A stretch of DNA of 64,000 nucleotides, taken from positions 1,426,001 to 1,490,000 of the forward strand of contig NZ_VFMM01000002.1 in NCBI RefSeq assembly GCF_006715085.1, in the 5' to 3' direction. Position 1 is the stretch's first letter. Every line of letters begins with the position of its first letter. The stretch is from Kribbella jejuensis (GTDB taxonomy: Bacteria > Actinomycetota > Actinomycetes > Propionibacteriales > Kribbellaceae). Made by a program: the position numbers and the translations under genes. Shown piece by piece: positions 1-8,975 of this stretch. The notes beneath the pieces were generated by a model, which saw nothing but the letters and a program-made list of their open reading frames with translations, ran no database searches and had not been told where the DNA came from.

Positions 1-498
1 GGTTCCACGAAGCAGAGTCCGACGCCGGAAAGCGGCGGGAAAGGCGGTGCACCATGAAGAGGCCATGGCACAGCGCCGGACCGCATGGCCCGGCGAAGGC
101 GACGCGGAGGGCCTCCGGTGGCTGGTTGGTGGGGGCGCCGACCGGCTGCCGAGAGCTCCGGGTGCTGTCGCGTGTGGATCTGTCCTGCCTGTACCGGGCG
201 CGGTGCTTACTCGCACTGCTTCCGGGGCGGGGTTCCAGCACAGGGCCAGGCACACGACACAGGGGACGAGTGTCACCGCCCGGCCGGCGCGGGGCGGGCT
301 TGGTCTCCCGCCGGCGGGCCGGCCGCTGGGACCTCCCGGGACCTCGGCGAGCTCGCGGTCAGGCCGGTTCGTACGGAACCGGATACGGGGAGTAGCTCGC
401 CGAGGCCCCAGCGACGTCAGCTGACAACCAGGGGGAGTCAGCCGAACGAGCCGGGCTGTTGACGCACAGGGGACGTCAGGAGCCCGGCAGAGTTCCAG
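1..498. other. No recognisable gene; structured GC-rich DNA upstream of degV
   Basis: The open frames here are all low-complexity (Arg/Gly/Pro-rich) and none resembles a known protein, so I call no gene. The DNA has structure: 12-base arms CCTCGGCGAGCT and AGCTCGCCGAGG at about 339-350 and 392-403 enclose a small hairpin (CCGGTTC/GAACCGG near 363-381). It could be the end of an upstream transcription unit or an untranslated RNA; I could not match it to tmRNA, RNase P RNA, SRP RNA or a riboswitch family. Confidence 0.4.
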
Positions 499-539
499 AG
501 CGAGGTGAAGGCCCCGGGAGGGGTGGCCTTCACCTCGCT
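499..539. terminator. Strong hairpin, probable terminator before degV
   Basis: A perfect 15-bp inverted repeat (arms 499-513 and 525-539, 11-nt loop) lies about 65 bases before degV. There is no clear T-tract after it, as is common in high-GC actinomycetes. It most likely ends transcription coming from the left so that degV has its own promoter. Confidence 0.6.
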
Positions 540-604
540 GTCGCTCTGATCTTTGTGGACTTCGACACTGCGCCTGGAGATAAACCGTCCGGTAACCTCG
601 CTGC

Positions 605-1447
605 ATGGCAGCCCGCGTGCAGGTCGTCACCGACTCCACGGCCGGTCTGTCCACGCACGAGCTCCTCCGCCTCCCGCTCACCGTCGTACCGCTGCAGGTG
701 GTGATCGGCGGTACGTCGTACGACGACGGCGCCACCTCCGCGGACGCGGTCGCGGAGGCGCTGAAGACGTTCACACCGGTCTCCACCAGCCGGCCGGCGC
801 CACAGACCTTCGCCGACACGTACGCCCAGTGCGCCGAGGACGGCGCGGAGGCAGTGGTCTCGATCCACCTCTCCGGGGACATGTCCGGCACCTTCGAAGC
901 CGCGATGATCGGCGCCAAGGAGTCCCCGATCCCGGTCCGGGTCGTCGACTCCCGCTCACTCGGCATGGGCCTCGGTTTCCCGGCCCTTGCCGCCGCCGCC
1001 GCAGCTGCCGCCGGAGAGGACGCCCCGGCCGTCGAAGCCGCAGCCCGAGCCCGGATGAAGACGATCTCGTCGTACTTCTACGTCGACACCCTCGAATACC
1101 TCCGCCGAGGCGGCCGAATCGGCGCCGCCCAGGCTCTCTTCGGCACCGCCCTGGCCGTCAAGCCCCTGCTCACCATCAACGGCGGCCGAATCGTCCCCCT
1201 GGAAAAGGTCCGCACCTCGACCCGAGCCATCGCCCGCCTGGCCGACATAGCCATCCAAAGAGCCGGCGACACCCCCGTAGAACTAGCAGTCCACCACCTC
1301 TCCAACCTGGAAAAAGCCCAAACCCTAGCCGACACCCTCACCACCCGCCTCCCCCAAACCAAGTCGATAGTCCTCCGAGAAGTAGGCGCCGTAATAGGAG
1401 CCCACGTAGGCCCCGGCCTCCTAGCCGTAGTAGTAAGCCCCCTCTAA
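605..1447 (+). CDS. DegV family fatty-acid-binding protein
   Basis: 280-residue protein of normal DegV/FakB-like length. DegV proteins bind a single fatty acid; in firmicutes the homologue presents it to the kinase FakA, but the actinobacterial role is not established. Visible motifs are TDSTAGL (residues 9-15), TSRPAP (61-66) and LSGDMSGT (89-96), the conserved loops that line the lipid carboxylate pocket. ATG start at 605, 65 bases after a strong hairpin. degV lying upstream of comEA-comEC-holA is, as I recall, a common actinobacterial order. The last ~200 bases use many rare A-ending codons (cta, ata, gta) compared with the first half. Confidence 0.93.
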   Translation: MAARVQVVTDSTAGLSTHELLRLPLTVVPLQVVIGGTSYDDGATSADAVAEALKTFTPVSTSRPAPQTFADTYAQCAEDGAEAVVSIHLSGDMSGTFEAAMIGAKESPIPVRVVDSRSLGMGLGFPALAAAAAAAAGEDAPAVEAAARARMKTISSYFYVDTLEYLRRGGRIGAAQALFGTALAVKPLLTINGGRIVPLEKVRTSTRAIARLADIAIQRAGDTPVELAVHHLSNLEKAQTLADTLTTRLPQTKSIVLREVGAVIGAHVGPGLLAVVVSPL

Positions 1448-1957
1448 CCCCACCCCAACCTCCCGCCCACCTCCCCGCCCCCGGCCCGCCACACCTCTCC
1501 ACCCTTCCGCCTCCCCGCTCACCTCGTGCCACCCGCCTCCCGCCTCGTGTTTCCCGCCTCGCCCGCGCCTCGCGCCCGCGCGCACCCGCATCACTCTGCG
1601 TGCCGGGCGCTGCCCGCCTACCTCTCGCGCCGAGTCAGGTCAACCTTCCGCGCTGCGTGCCTGCCACCCGCGCCGAGTCATCCCGTCTCCGTCCTCGGGC
1701 GGACGCGCCGCCTTGGCACCCTTCCCGCGCCGGCCAACGGCGAGGGTGGGAACAGGCGCTGGTGTCTGGAGACAGGCAATAGCCACTCCCCAGACACCAT
1801 TGCTTGTTCCCAGTCCCGACCAAGGCACCGTTTCGCGCTGGCCCACGCCTGCTCCCACGCGGATCACCGCACCGGACTCCGGATCTCCGGCGCGACGTCC
1901 TCCACAGGTTTCAACTCGCGCGTCCGAGCGTGCTGAGAACTCGTACTTTCCCTAGGC
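1448..1957. other. Gene-free stretch: C-rich tract followed by a long palindrome
   Basis: 510 bases between degV and comEA. The first ~250 bases on the + strand are strongly C/T-biased runs of CCCGCCTC-like words without a fixed period. The second half contains the 1748-1811 hairpin (listed separately). Open frames here are of shadow type only. A promoter for the com genes should lie near the end, but I cannot place one with confidence. Confidence 0.5.
1748..1811. repeat. Long imperfect palindrome (22-bp arms)
   Basis: Left arm 1748-1769 (GGGAACAGGCGCTGGTGTCTGG) pairs with right arm 1790-1811 around a 20-base loop. The inner 9 bp (GGTGTCTGG/CCAGACACC) and the outer 7 bp (GGGAACA/TGTTCCC) are perfect; the middle has wobble pairs and one mismatch. 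It is 300 bases after degV and 150 before comEA, so it is far for a simple degV terminator. It could be a terminator, a dispersed palindromic element or a protein-binding site. Confidence 0.6.
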
Positions 1958-3376
1958 GTGAAGGTCTTCCGCCGTACCGACCCCCCGCCCCCGGACGCCC
2001 GAGCCCGAGCCCTCGCCCGCCTCGCCGTCCGGCCGCCCACGCACGCTGACCTCCACACCCCCAACGACCACCCCGACCAGGAGGAGCGTGAAGAGGTGCG
2101 CGGAGGATGGACCCCCCACCAACCCCCCAACCCACCCAAGCACCCCGACCACGAACACCCTGACCGCCAACCACCCCAGCCACACCACCAAGCCACTGAC
2201 GCACGCGAGCATCCGCAGCTCCACCAGCCCGGCGGTGACCTAGGCGACCACCCGGTACGGCGCCAGCGCGAGCAGCCCGACGCCCACCCCAGCGAGCGCC
2301 CGGAGCTGCACCTGCCCGGCGGTGACCTAGGCGACCTCCCGGTACGGCGCCAGCGCGAGCAGCCCGACGCCCACCCCAGCGAGCGCCCGCAGCCCCACGA
2401 GCCCGCCCGTGACCTACGCGAGCACCCGGAGCGGCACCAGCGCGATCGCCACACACGCGAGCTTCCGGAACTGCACCATCGCGAGCAACTCGACCGCCAC
2501 CACCGTGAGCGACCTGACCGCCAGCCACGCGAGCGGCCGGAGCGAAATGAGCTGGATCAGAGTCAGCGTGACCTGTTCGTCGATCGGCTTCGTGATGCTC
2601 GATGGACTCTTACGCCTCGCCACATCGTCGTGCTCCTGGCGATTCTGGCAATCGGCCTCACCTGGGCGACCTGGAGCTTCCTCCGCGCCCGCCCGACTCC
2701 GATCCCCGAGGCCCGCCCCACCACAGCATCGACAGGCAGCCCGGTCAGCCAACCCTGCCCAAGTCAGCCCGCCCCCACAACGGCACAGCCATGCCCGACC
2801 ACAGGCCAACCTTCAGCCGCACCAACGCAGCCCGGCACCAGCCAAACCCAGCCCATCCCAAACCCAACAGGCGCTAACCAGACGCAGCAGCCCGGCCTCA
2901 ACCAACCACCAGGCACCGGAACCCCACCGAACCAGCAGCTCGTAGTCGTCTACGTAGCCGGCAAGGTACGGCGCCCCGGTCTCGTCCGCGCCCCGCTCGG
3001 CTCCCGCGTAGCCGACGTCCTCACCCTGGCCGGCGGCGCACTCCGCGGCGTCGACCTGACCACCCTCAACCTCGCCCGCCAAGTAACGGACGGCGAACAA
3101 ATCATCGTCGGCCAACCCAACCAGCCCCCACCCCCAAACCCACCTCCACCATCAACCCAGCCCACGCCGACCACCGCCCCCAACACCCCCGTGAACCTCA
3201 ACACCGCCACCCTCGACCAACTGGACGCCCTCCCCGGTGTAGGCCCAGTGCTAGCCCAACGCATCCTCGACTACCGCACCCAGAACGGCCCCTTCACCAC
3301 CATCGACCAACTCCAGGAGGTCCCCGGCGTAGGCCCCAAAAAGTTCGACTCCCTCAAATCCCATGTCACCCTCTGA
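1958..3376 (+). CDS. comEA: ComEA-like competence DNA-binding protein with long charged N-terminus
   Basis: Predicted membrane-anchored DNA receptor of the competence-type uptake machinery. Domains: a ~215-residue N-terminal region rich in His, Arg, Glu and Pro; one membrane segment at about 222-243; a Pro/Gln/Thr-rich linker; an SLBB domain at about 326-384 (VVVYVAGKVRRPGL); and a C-terminal ComEA helix-hairpin-helix region at 410-472 with LPGVGP and VPGVGP hairpins that bind DNA backbone. Typical ComEA proteins are 200-300 residues; the excess is the N-terminal region, which contains a 29-residue direct repeat (from residues 91 and 120). GTG start at 1958 is the longest frame; no clear ribosome-binding site, so a later start is possible. 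It overlaps comEC by 14 bases. Confidence 0.9.
   Translation: MKVFRRTDPPPPDARARALARLAVRPPTHADLHTPNDHPDQEEREEVRGGWTPHQPPNPPKHPDHEHPDRQPPQPHHQATDAREHPQLHQPGGDLGDHPVRRQREQPDAHPSERPELHLPGGDLGDLPVRRQREQPDAHPSERPQPHEPARDLREHPERHQRDRHTRELPELHHREQLDRHHRERPDRQPRERPERNELDQSQRDLFVDRLRDARWTLTPRHIVVLLAILAIGLTWATWSFLRARPTPIPEARPTTASTGSPVSQPCPSQPAPTTAQPCPTTGQPSAAPTQPGTSQTQPIPNPTGANQTQQPGLNQPPGTGTPPNQQLVVVYVAGKVRRPGLVRAPLGSRVADVLTLAGGALRGVDLTTLNLARQVTDGEQIIVGQPNQPPPPNPPPPSTQPTPTTAPNTPVNLNTATLDQLDALPGVGPVLAQRILDYRTQNGPFTTIDQLQEVPGVGPKKFDSLKSHVTL
2228..2401 (+). repeat. 87-bp tandem repeat inside comEA
   Basis: Two nearly identical 87-base units, each containing GCGGTGACCTAGGCGAC (first T of TAGG at 2241 and 2328), encoding 29-residue copies beginning PGGDLGD in the charged, probably cytoplasmic part of ComEA. 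Weaker derived copies follow to about 2560. The unit is a multiple of three, so copy-number change keeps the frame open. Confidence 0.85.
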
Positions 3377-6317
3377 CCCCGCCCCCGAACCGGACCCGAC
3401 CCCCGACCTCAACCCTGCACTACCAAACGCCCCCGGAGCCGATCCCGCAGACCACTCGGCAGGCGCTCCCGCGGACGACTCTGCAGGCGGTCGCCCGGAC
3501 GACTCTGCAGGCGGTCCCGCGGGGGACCCGACCGAAGCTGAGCACACAGACATTGGCTTACTCGCCCCAGCGGACGACTCGGCACGCGATCCCGCGGACG
3601 ACCCGGCAGACGGTCCGGCGGGCGACTGGGCAGGCGGTCCCGCGGGGGACCCGACCGAAGCCGAGCCCACAGACCTAGGCTTACTCGCCCCAGGGGACGA
3701 CCCGGCAGACGGTCCCGCGGAGGAACCAACCGAAGCCGAGCCCACAGACCTAGGCTTACTCGCCCCAGGGGACGACCCGGCAGACGGTCCCGCGGAGGAA
3801 CCAACCGAAGCCGAGCCCACAGACCTGCGATTACTCGCCCCAGCCGCAGCTGGCTGGTTCGCGGCAGCACTCCTGGTAGGCCAGGCACCGAGGGTCGGCG
3901 CCGTGGTCGGTGCAGTGGCGCTCGCAGTAGCCGCAGTCCTCAGCCTCCGGCTCGTACGTCGAAACCGCCCGACGCCTTCCGAGTCGGCGGATTCGGCGTG
4001 CTGGCGGGCGTCGGGTCGGGCTCGTAGTGGGTGGTGGCGTGGGGTTCGTGGTCGGCGTGAGGTTCGCGCCACTGGTGATCAGGGTGGCCGCCGTGGTGGG
4101 TCAAGTGGGGGCCGTCGGGGTCGGTGGGTTGTGGTGGGGGTGTTGGTGGTGGTCGGGGGATTGGGGGTTGCGGCGGGTTTGCAGGTGGCTGGGGTAAGGG
4201 CGGGGCCTGTGTATGGGTTGGCGGGGGAGGCCGCGAACGTGGGGGTGCGGTTGCGGATTGATGGGGATCCGTCGTTGCGGCAGAGCACTGCGAGTCGGCG
4301 GCCGCCGTATGTGGTGGTGAGGGCAACGATTGAGGAGGTGCGCAGCCAGCGAACAGGGACAGTGCGCGTGCGTACCCCGGTGCTCGTGATCGGGAACGCG
4401 AAGTGGCAGACAGTCAGGTACGGCCAGCACATCGAGGCGAACGGGAGGCTTGATCGGGCTGATTCTGGTGGTGAGGTTGGTGCGATGCTGTCGACGCGTT
4501 CGCCGCCGCGGGCAGTGGACGAGCCGCCGTGGTGGTTGCGGGCGGCCGAGCGTGTGCGGGCCGGGCTTCGGGAATCGGTGGCTCACGAGCCTGAAGACGT
4601 ACGCGGACTCGTACCGGCGCTGGTGATGGGTGACGTCTCCGGTGTCTCGGCCGACTTGAACGCGGACTTCCGCACCACAGGGCTTACACATCTGTCCGCG
4701 GTGTCCGGTACGAACCTGACGCTGCTGCTCGCGTTCGTGCTCCCGCTGGCGCGCGGGATCGGCGTACGCGCACGCGGTTTGACCGTGGTCGGTGTGCTGA
4801 CTGTCGTCGTGTTCGTCGTACTCGCCCGACCGCAGCCGAGTGTGCTGCGTGCGGCTGCGATGGGTCTGATCGCCTTGGCCGCCATGACAAGCGGAGGAGG
4901 GCAGCGTCGCGCCGTACGCAGTCTGTCGGTTGCGGTGATCGTCCTGCTGCTGCTCGACACGTCGCTCGCGCGCTCGGCCGGGTTCGCGTTGTCGGTGCTC
5001 GCGACTGCTGGGATCGTGCTGCTCGGACCAGACTGGCGGGATGCCTTGGCGCGTTGGCTTCCGCGGTGGCTGGCGGACGCGATCTCGTGCCCGCTCGCGG
5101 CTCAGCTTGCGTGTACGCCGATCGTCGCGTGGCTCTCGGGTCAAGTGTCGCTGGTCGCCGTTGCTGCCAATCTGTTGGCAGGTCCAACAGTTGGCCCGAC
5201 GACAATCCTCGGGTTCGTCGCGGCTGGGGCCGCGTTGGTGAGTACGGGACTGGCGCAGTTCGTCGGTTGGATTGCTGGGTGGCCTGCGCGCTGGATCATC
5301 CTGGTCGCTCGCGAAGGCGCCGACCTGCCCGGTGCGGCGAACGCCTGGCCCGCAACGGTGATCGGCGTCGCAGTACTGACGTTGATGTGCATCGCGCTGG
5401 TCGTCGGCCTGCACCGCATCCTGGCCCGCCCGATCGCGATGGTTCTCGCGGTGGTTGCGCTGGCGGTCGTCGTACTGCGGCCCGTCGGGTCGTTCGGGTG
5501 GCCACCGGGCGACTGGGTGTTCGTGGTGTGTGACGTCGGGCAGGGCGACGGGTTGGTGTTGCGGGCGGGCGACGGTACGGCGGTTGTGGTCGACACCGGG
5601 CCGGATCCGGCGGCGATGGATCGGTGTCTCAAAGAGCTGGGGGTGAAGTACATCCCGGTGGTCGTACTGAGTCATTTCCACGCGGATCACGTCGGCGGGC
5701 TCGCCGGGGTCCTGAACGGGAGGAAGGTGGGTGAGATCGAAGTGACGCCGTACTTCTCGCCGCGGGCAGAGTACGCGCGGGTGGTTGAGCTCGCGGCGCA
5801 ACATCGGGTGCCGGTGCGTACGGTCGCGTTTCACGAACAGCGGGCTGTTGGGCAGGTGAGTTGGACGACGTTGTGGCCGGCGACCGTACCGGCGCTGCCT
5901 CCGCCGGGTACGTCGTCGGCGACGTCTACGGACGAGGGATCGCCGGAGAACAACGCCAGCATCGCGATGATGGTCGAAGTCGCCGGCCTGCGGATCCTGC
6001 TCACCGGAGACCTGGAGCCCGAGTCGCAGCGGGCCGTGCTGGCGACCGGTGTCGATCTGCACGCCGATGTGCTGAAGGTGCCACACCACGGATCCGCCCA
6101 ACAGGATCCCGCGTTCATCGCAGCGGCGAACGCGCGCCTGGCTGTCATCTCCGCGGGCCGCGACAACGACTACGGCCACCCGGCCCCGCGGACGCTCGAC
6201 CTGTTGTCCCACGACACCGTCCGAACTGCCACCACCAACGTCAGCGGAGCCCTCGTGATCACCAACACCAACAACCACCTCTCCCTCACGACCCGAGCCG
6301 AGGAGGTGGTGGGCTAG
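3363..6317 (+). CDS. comEC: ComEC/Rec2 DNA internalisation channel with metallo-beta-lactamase domain
   Basis: 984-residue polytopic membrane protein that would pass single-stranded DNA across the membrane. Order: a Pro/Asp/Glu-rich N-terminal extension (1-~155) built of 25-residue repeats; first membrane segments; a soluble OB-like region (~280-380); the Competence domain with VMGDVSG and the conserved HLSAVSGTN; then a C-terminal metallo-beta-lactamase-like domain with SHFHADHVGG (about 770-779), GDLE and VPHHGS metal-ligand motifs. The repeat extension is not part of the family. ATG at 3363 overlaps comEA, so the two are translated together. No pilus or comF genes are in the window, so active transformation cannot be inferred. 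Confidence 0.93.
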   Translation: MSPSDPAPEPDPTPDLNPALPNAPGADPADHSAGAPADDSAGGRPDDSAGGPAGDPTEAEHTDIGLLAPADDSARDPADDPADGPAGDWAGGPAGDPTEAEPTDLGLLAPGDDPADGPAEEPTEAEPTDLGLLAPGDDPADGPAEEPTEAEPTDLRLLAPAAAGWFAAALLVGQAPRVGAVVGAVALAVAAVLSLRLVRRNRPTPSESADSACWRASGRARSGWWRGVRGRREVRATGDQGGRRGGSSGGRRGRWVVVGVLVVVGGLGVAAGLQVAGVRAGPVYGLAGEAANVGVRLRIDGDPSLRQSTASRRPPYVVVRATIEEVRSQRTGTVRVRTPVLVIGNAKWQTVRYGQHIEANGRLDRADSGGEVGAMLSTRSPPRAVDEPPWWLRAAERVRAGLRESVAHEPEDVRGLVPALVMGDVSGVSADLNADFRTTGLTHLSAVSGTNLTLLLAFVLPLARGIGVRARGLTVVGVLTVVVFVVLARPQPSVLRAAAMGLIALAAMTSGGGQRRAVRSLSVAVIVLLLLDTSLARSAGFALSVLATAGIVLLGPDWRDALARWLPRWLADAISCPLAAQLACTPIVAWLSGQVSLVAVAANLLAGPTVGPTTILGFVAAGAALVSTGLAQFVGWIAGWPARWIILVAREGADLPGAANAWPATVIGVAVLTLMCIALVVGLHRILARPIAMVLAVVALAVVVLRPVGSFGWPPGDWVFVVCDVGQGDGLVLRAGDGTAVVVDTGPDPAAMDRCLKELGVKYIPVVVLSHFHADHVGGLAGVLNGRKVGEIEVTPYFSPRAEYARVVELAAQHRVPVRTVAFHEQRAVGQVSWTTLWPATVPALPPPGTSSATSTDEGSPENNASIAMMVEVAGLRILLTGDLEPESQRAVLATGVDLHADVLKVPHHGSAQQDPAFIAAANARLAVISAGRDNDYGHPAPRTLDLLSHDTVRTATTNVSGALVITNTNNHLSLTTRAEEVVG
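3600..3840 (+). repeat. 75-bp tandem repeats inside comEC
   Basis: Units of exactly 75 bases (for example TAGGCTTACTCGCCCCAG at 3676 and again at 3751) encode 25-residue copies such as DLGLLAPGDDPADGPAEEPT. Two units are almost identical, a third is partial, and older diverged versions lie from about 3470. The acidic repeat precedes the first membrane segment. Confidence 0.85.
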
Positions 6318-6350
6318 CAGGTGAGGTTCGAGACCCGCTGCACTACCCCA

Positions 6351-6836
6351 CACCCAGAGGTGCGTCGGCCAGGTGGTGTGGCTTGGGCGAGTTTTCCCTG
6401 ATGGTCGGGGGCGGGCGGTGTGTGGGCTGGGTGGTGGGGCTTGGCGGGTTGTGTCTGGCTGTTCGAGGGCGGGTGGTGTGTGGGCGGGGTGGGGTGTTTG
6501 AGCAGGTTTGTTCCTGGCTGTCCGGGGGCGGGTGTGATGTGTCGGCCGGCTGGTGAGGCTTGGGCGGGTTGTGTCTGGCTGTTCGGGGGCGGGTGGTGTG
6601 GGCTGGGTGGCGGGGTTTGAGCGAGGTTGTTCCTGGCTGTCCGAGGGCGGGTGGTGTGTCGGCCAGGTGGTGAGGCTTGGACGGGTTCTGCCTGGCTGTC
6701 CCAGGGCGGGTGTGGTGTGTGGGCTGGGTGGTGGGCTTGGGCGGGCGGTGTCCGGCTGGCCGGGGTGGGGGGGTTTGGGCTGGGTGGTGGGGCTGGAGCG
6801 GGTGGTGTCTGCCTGTCCGAGGGTGGGTGGTGTGGG
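6351..6836. repeat. Array of about eight degenerate ~59-bp G-rich repeats
   Basis: Successive units begin GGGCGGGTGGTGTGTGGGCTGGGTGG and end near CTGGCTGTCCGAG, each 56-61 bases, filling the whole 500-base space between comEC and the convergent isochorismatase-like gene. The + strand is almost free of A and contains many runs of three or more G. Frames on both strands run open only because of the composition. I see no gene and no clear terminator other than this array. Confidence 0.85.
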
Positions 6837-7382
6837 CTAGAAGGTGACGCTTGAGGTGGGGATTGTGTTGGCGGGTTGGTTGCCGAGGGACCAGGCGGCT
6901 ACGCGGGAGGCGATGTGAGCTGGGATTGCTTCTGACACGCCAGGTACGGCGGGGATGTCGTAGGTGCCGTGAGCGTCGTACGGGAGTACGACGCGGTAGC
7001 CGCGGGCCAGTGCGGTCTTGGCCGTGGCATGCACGCACATCTCCGACATCAACCCGCAGATCGCCAGCGACCGCACGCCGGCGGACACCAGTACCTCCCC
7101 GAGCGGAGTGGCGTCGAAGCCGTCGTCGCGCGGTTTGCGGATCACGTGTTCCCGCGGGCCGGGCTTCACAGGCAGGTACAACTCCCAACCAGGCGTACCG
7201 GGCTCGTCGTCGGCGCCGGGTGGGCCGTCGTTCTGCAGGTGTACGACGATCGCGTTCGCTGCTCGTGCGCGGTCGAGCAGTTCGCCGATCCGTTCGACAA
7301 GCTGAGCGGCGCCTGGCACCGGGTCAGGACCGGAGACGAACGCGGTCTGTACGTCCACAACTACCAAGGCGTCGACGGTCAT
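6837..7382 (-). CDS. Isochorismatase-family cysteine hydrolase
   Basis: 181 residues, usual size for the family. Catalytic triad motifs are visible: Asp in VVVDVQTAF near the N-terminus, Lys in IRKPRDDGF, and the nucleophile Cys in GLMSEMCVHATAKTA. Family members hydrolyse isochorismate, nicotinamide or other amides; the substrate here cannot be told from sequence. The frame is open much further upstream, but the ATG at 7382 gives a protein that begins with the family's first strand, and upstream residues are only a shadow of holA. The gene diverges from holA with about 60 bases between the starts. Confidence 0.88.
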   Translation of the reverse strand: MTVDALVVVDVQTAFVSGPDPVPGAAQLVERIGELLDRARAANAIVVHLQNDGPPGADDEPGTPGWELYLPVKPGPREHVIRKPRDDGFDATPLGEVLVSAGVRSLAICGLMSEMCVHATAKTALARGYRVVLPYDAHGTYDIPAVPGVSEAIPAHIASRVAAWSLGNQPANTIPTSSVTF

Positions 7383-7440
7383 GGCGTCATCCTTGCCGGT
7401 TTGTTCAAGGCGCGCACCGAGATTGTCCGGAGGGCGTGGG

Positions 7441-8436
7441 ATGCTTGGCGTCGTGGCTGCTCGTAAAGGTTCTGCGCCGAAGCTCGGTGATGTCCTGCTG
7501 GTGACCGGGACCGAGTCGTTCCTGGCGGATCGGGCGGTGCGGTCGGCGATCGCGGCGGTCTCGAAGACCAGTGCGGACGTGGAGGTGACGGAGCTCGAGG
7601 CGTCGGCGCTCGACATCGGTGTGTTCGCGGAGCTGACCGGGCCATCGCTGTTCGCGACCGAACGGGTGCTGGTGCTGCGCGCGCTGGAGAACCTGCCGAG
7701 CGAGATGGCGCCACATCTGATCGAGTACGCCGGTGCCTCGGCGGACGACGTACTCGTGGTGCTCGTGCACTCCGGTGGGCAGAAGGGTAAGGCAGTCCTC
7801 GACAAGTTGCGGAAGGCATCCGTCAACGAGGTGGTCGCGACGGCGCCGAAGGCGTGGGAGTTGCCGCAGTTCGTGGCCGGGGAGATCCGGTTGCTCGGCG
7901 GGTCTGTGGACGAAGGCGCGGCATCGGCGCTGGTCGATGCGGTCGGACATGATCTGCGGGCGTTGGCGGGGGCGTGTTCGCAGTTGGTGTCGGATTCCGG
8001 TGGGCAGGCGGTGACTGCTCAGCTCATCGGGCAGTACTTCGGTGGTCGTGCGGAGGTGACGAGCTTCGCGGTGGCGGATGCCGCGATCGCGGGGCGGACC
8101 GAGCCGGCGCTGGAGCAGTTGCGGTGGGCGCTGGACTGCGGGGTCGCGCCGGTGCTGGTGACGAGCGCGATGGCGGGTGGGTTGCGCGGGCTGGCGAAGT
8201 ACGCGAGCGCGGCGAGCGGGATGCGGGACGCGGATCTGGCGCGCGAGGTCGGCGTACCGCCGTGGAAGCTGAAGCAGCTGAAGCAGCAGGCGCGGGGGTG
8301 GACCCCGGGCGGTCTCGCTGCGGCGATCAAGGCGGTCGCCCAGGCCGACGCCGACGTCAAAGGCGCCTCCGGCGACGCCGGCTACGCCCTCGAACGGATG
8401 GTCCTAACAGTCACCCGCTCCCACGGCCGCCGCTGA
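7441..8436 (+). CDS. holA: DNA polymerase III delta subunit
   Basis: 331-residue clamp-loader subunit that opens the beta sliding clamp. The N-terminal fold starts with GDVLLVTGTESFLADRAV; the middle has VLVLRALENLP and DDVLVVLVHSGGQKGKAVLDKL; the C-terminal helical collar includes KLKQLKQQARGW. The ATG at 7441 is preceded by GGAGG at 7429-7433 with good spacing; a GTG four codons later (7453) is an alternative. It is followed by rpsT on the other strand, a core actinobacterial neighbourhood. Confidence 0.92.
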   Translation: MLGVVAARKGSAPKLGDVLLVTGTESFLADRAVRSAIAAVSKTSADVEVTELEASALDIGVFAELTGPSLFATERVLVLRALENLPSEMAPHLIEYAGASADDVLVVLVHSGGQKGKAVLDKLRKASVNEVVATAPKAWELPQFVAGEIRLLGGSVDEGAASALVDAVGHDLRALAGACSQLVSDSGGQAVTAQLIGQYFGGRAEVTSFAVADAAIAGRTEPALEQLRWALDCGVAPVLVTSAMAGGLRGLAKYASAASGMRDADLAREVGVPPWKLKQLKQQARGWTPGGLAAAIKAVAQADADVKGASGDAGYALERMVLTVTRSHGRR

Positions 8437-8512
8437 CCCTGCACTACCCACCCAGCTACCAGCTTCTACGCCGGTGGGTTGGTGGCTGCTCGTCAGGGTT
8501 TTGGGCATGCGT

Positions 8513-8549
8513 AAACGATCGGCCGGTCTTGGGGACGGGCCGATCGTTT
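8513..8549. terminator. Bidirectional terminator between holA and rpsT
   Basis: Perfect 12-bp inverted repeat AAACGATCGGCC / GGCCGATCGTTT (8513-8524 and 8538-8549) with a 13-base loop, located between the convergent 3' ends of holA and rpsT. It has A-rich and T-rich ends on the outer side of each arm, so it could serve both genes. Confidence 0.75.
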
Positions 8550-8570
8550 GGGGTCGGGGGACCCGGGCTG

Positions 8571-8831
8571 CTAGAGGGAGGCGGCCTTCTTGAAGATGGC
8601 TGACTTGCGGTTGGCGGCCTGGTTGGCGTGGATGACGCCCTTGCTGACGGCCTTGTCGAGCAGGCGGCCGGCCTTGCGGGCGGTCTCGTTGGCCTTCTCG
8701 GCCTCGCCGGCCTCGACGGCCTCGTGGAAGCGACGAACAGCCGTCTTGAGGGTCGACTTCACGGACTTGTTGCGAAGTCGCGCAGCCTCGTTCTGGCGGT
8801 TGCGCTTGATCTGGGACTTGATGTTCGCCAC
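8571..8831 (-). CDS. rpsT: 30S ribosomal protein S20
   Basis: 86 residues, full length for bS20, which binds 16S rRNA and is needed for 30S assembly. The start [15 protein letters not shown] and the [13 protein letters not shown] and [12 protein letters not shown] segments are diagnostic. It is transcribed alone on the minus strand, convergent with holA, ending just before a strong hairpin. Confidence 0.98.
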   Translation of the reverse strand: MANIKSQIKRNRQNEAARLRNKSVKSTLKTAVRRFHEAVEAGEAEKANETARKAGRLLDKAVSKGVIHANQAANRKSAIFKKAASL

Positions 8832-8975
8832 GGAGCAGAGCCTCGATCAGGTGTGTGCGGTCATTACGGAAGATGGTGCGGCGCACGACTGAAACCACCC
8901 GTGGGCGCGCGAAGAGACAGATTACCAACAAGCCGTCCCCAGCTCCAAACCGGCGACGACCCGGCAACCCTCCGC

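Noticed and set aside
47-462. Overlapping + strand open frames before degV
   Set aside because: All are composition-driven Arg/Gly/Pro frames with no recognisable family, and the three frames run open together.
385-470. GGGGAGTAGC in the leader of degV, resembling the start of a yybP-ykoY (manganese) riboswitch
   Set aside because: The second conserved half (GCGAGACC) and a manganese transporter or TerC gene downstream are missing.
6343-7188. 281-residue minus-strand frame through the G-rich repeat array
   Set aside because: Its Pro/His/Thr-rich half is just the repeat read in reverse, and its other half is a shadow of the isochorismatase-like gene.
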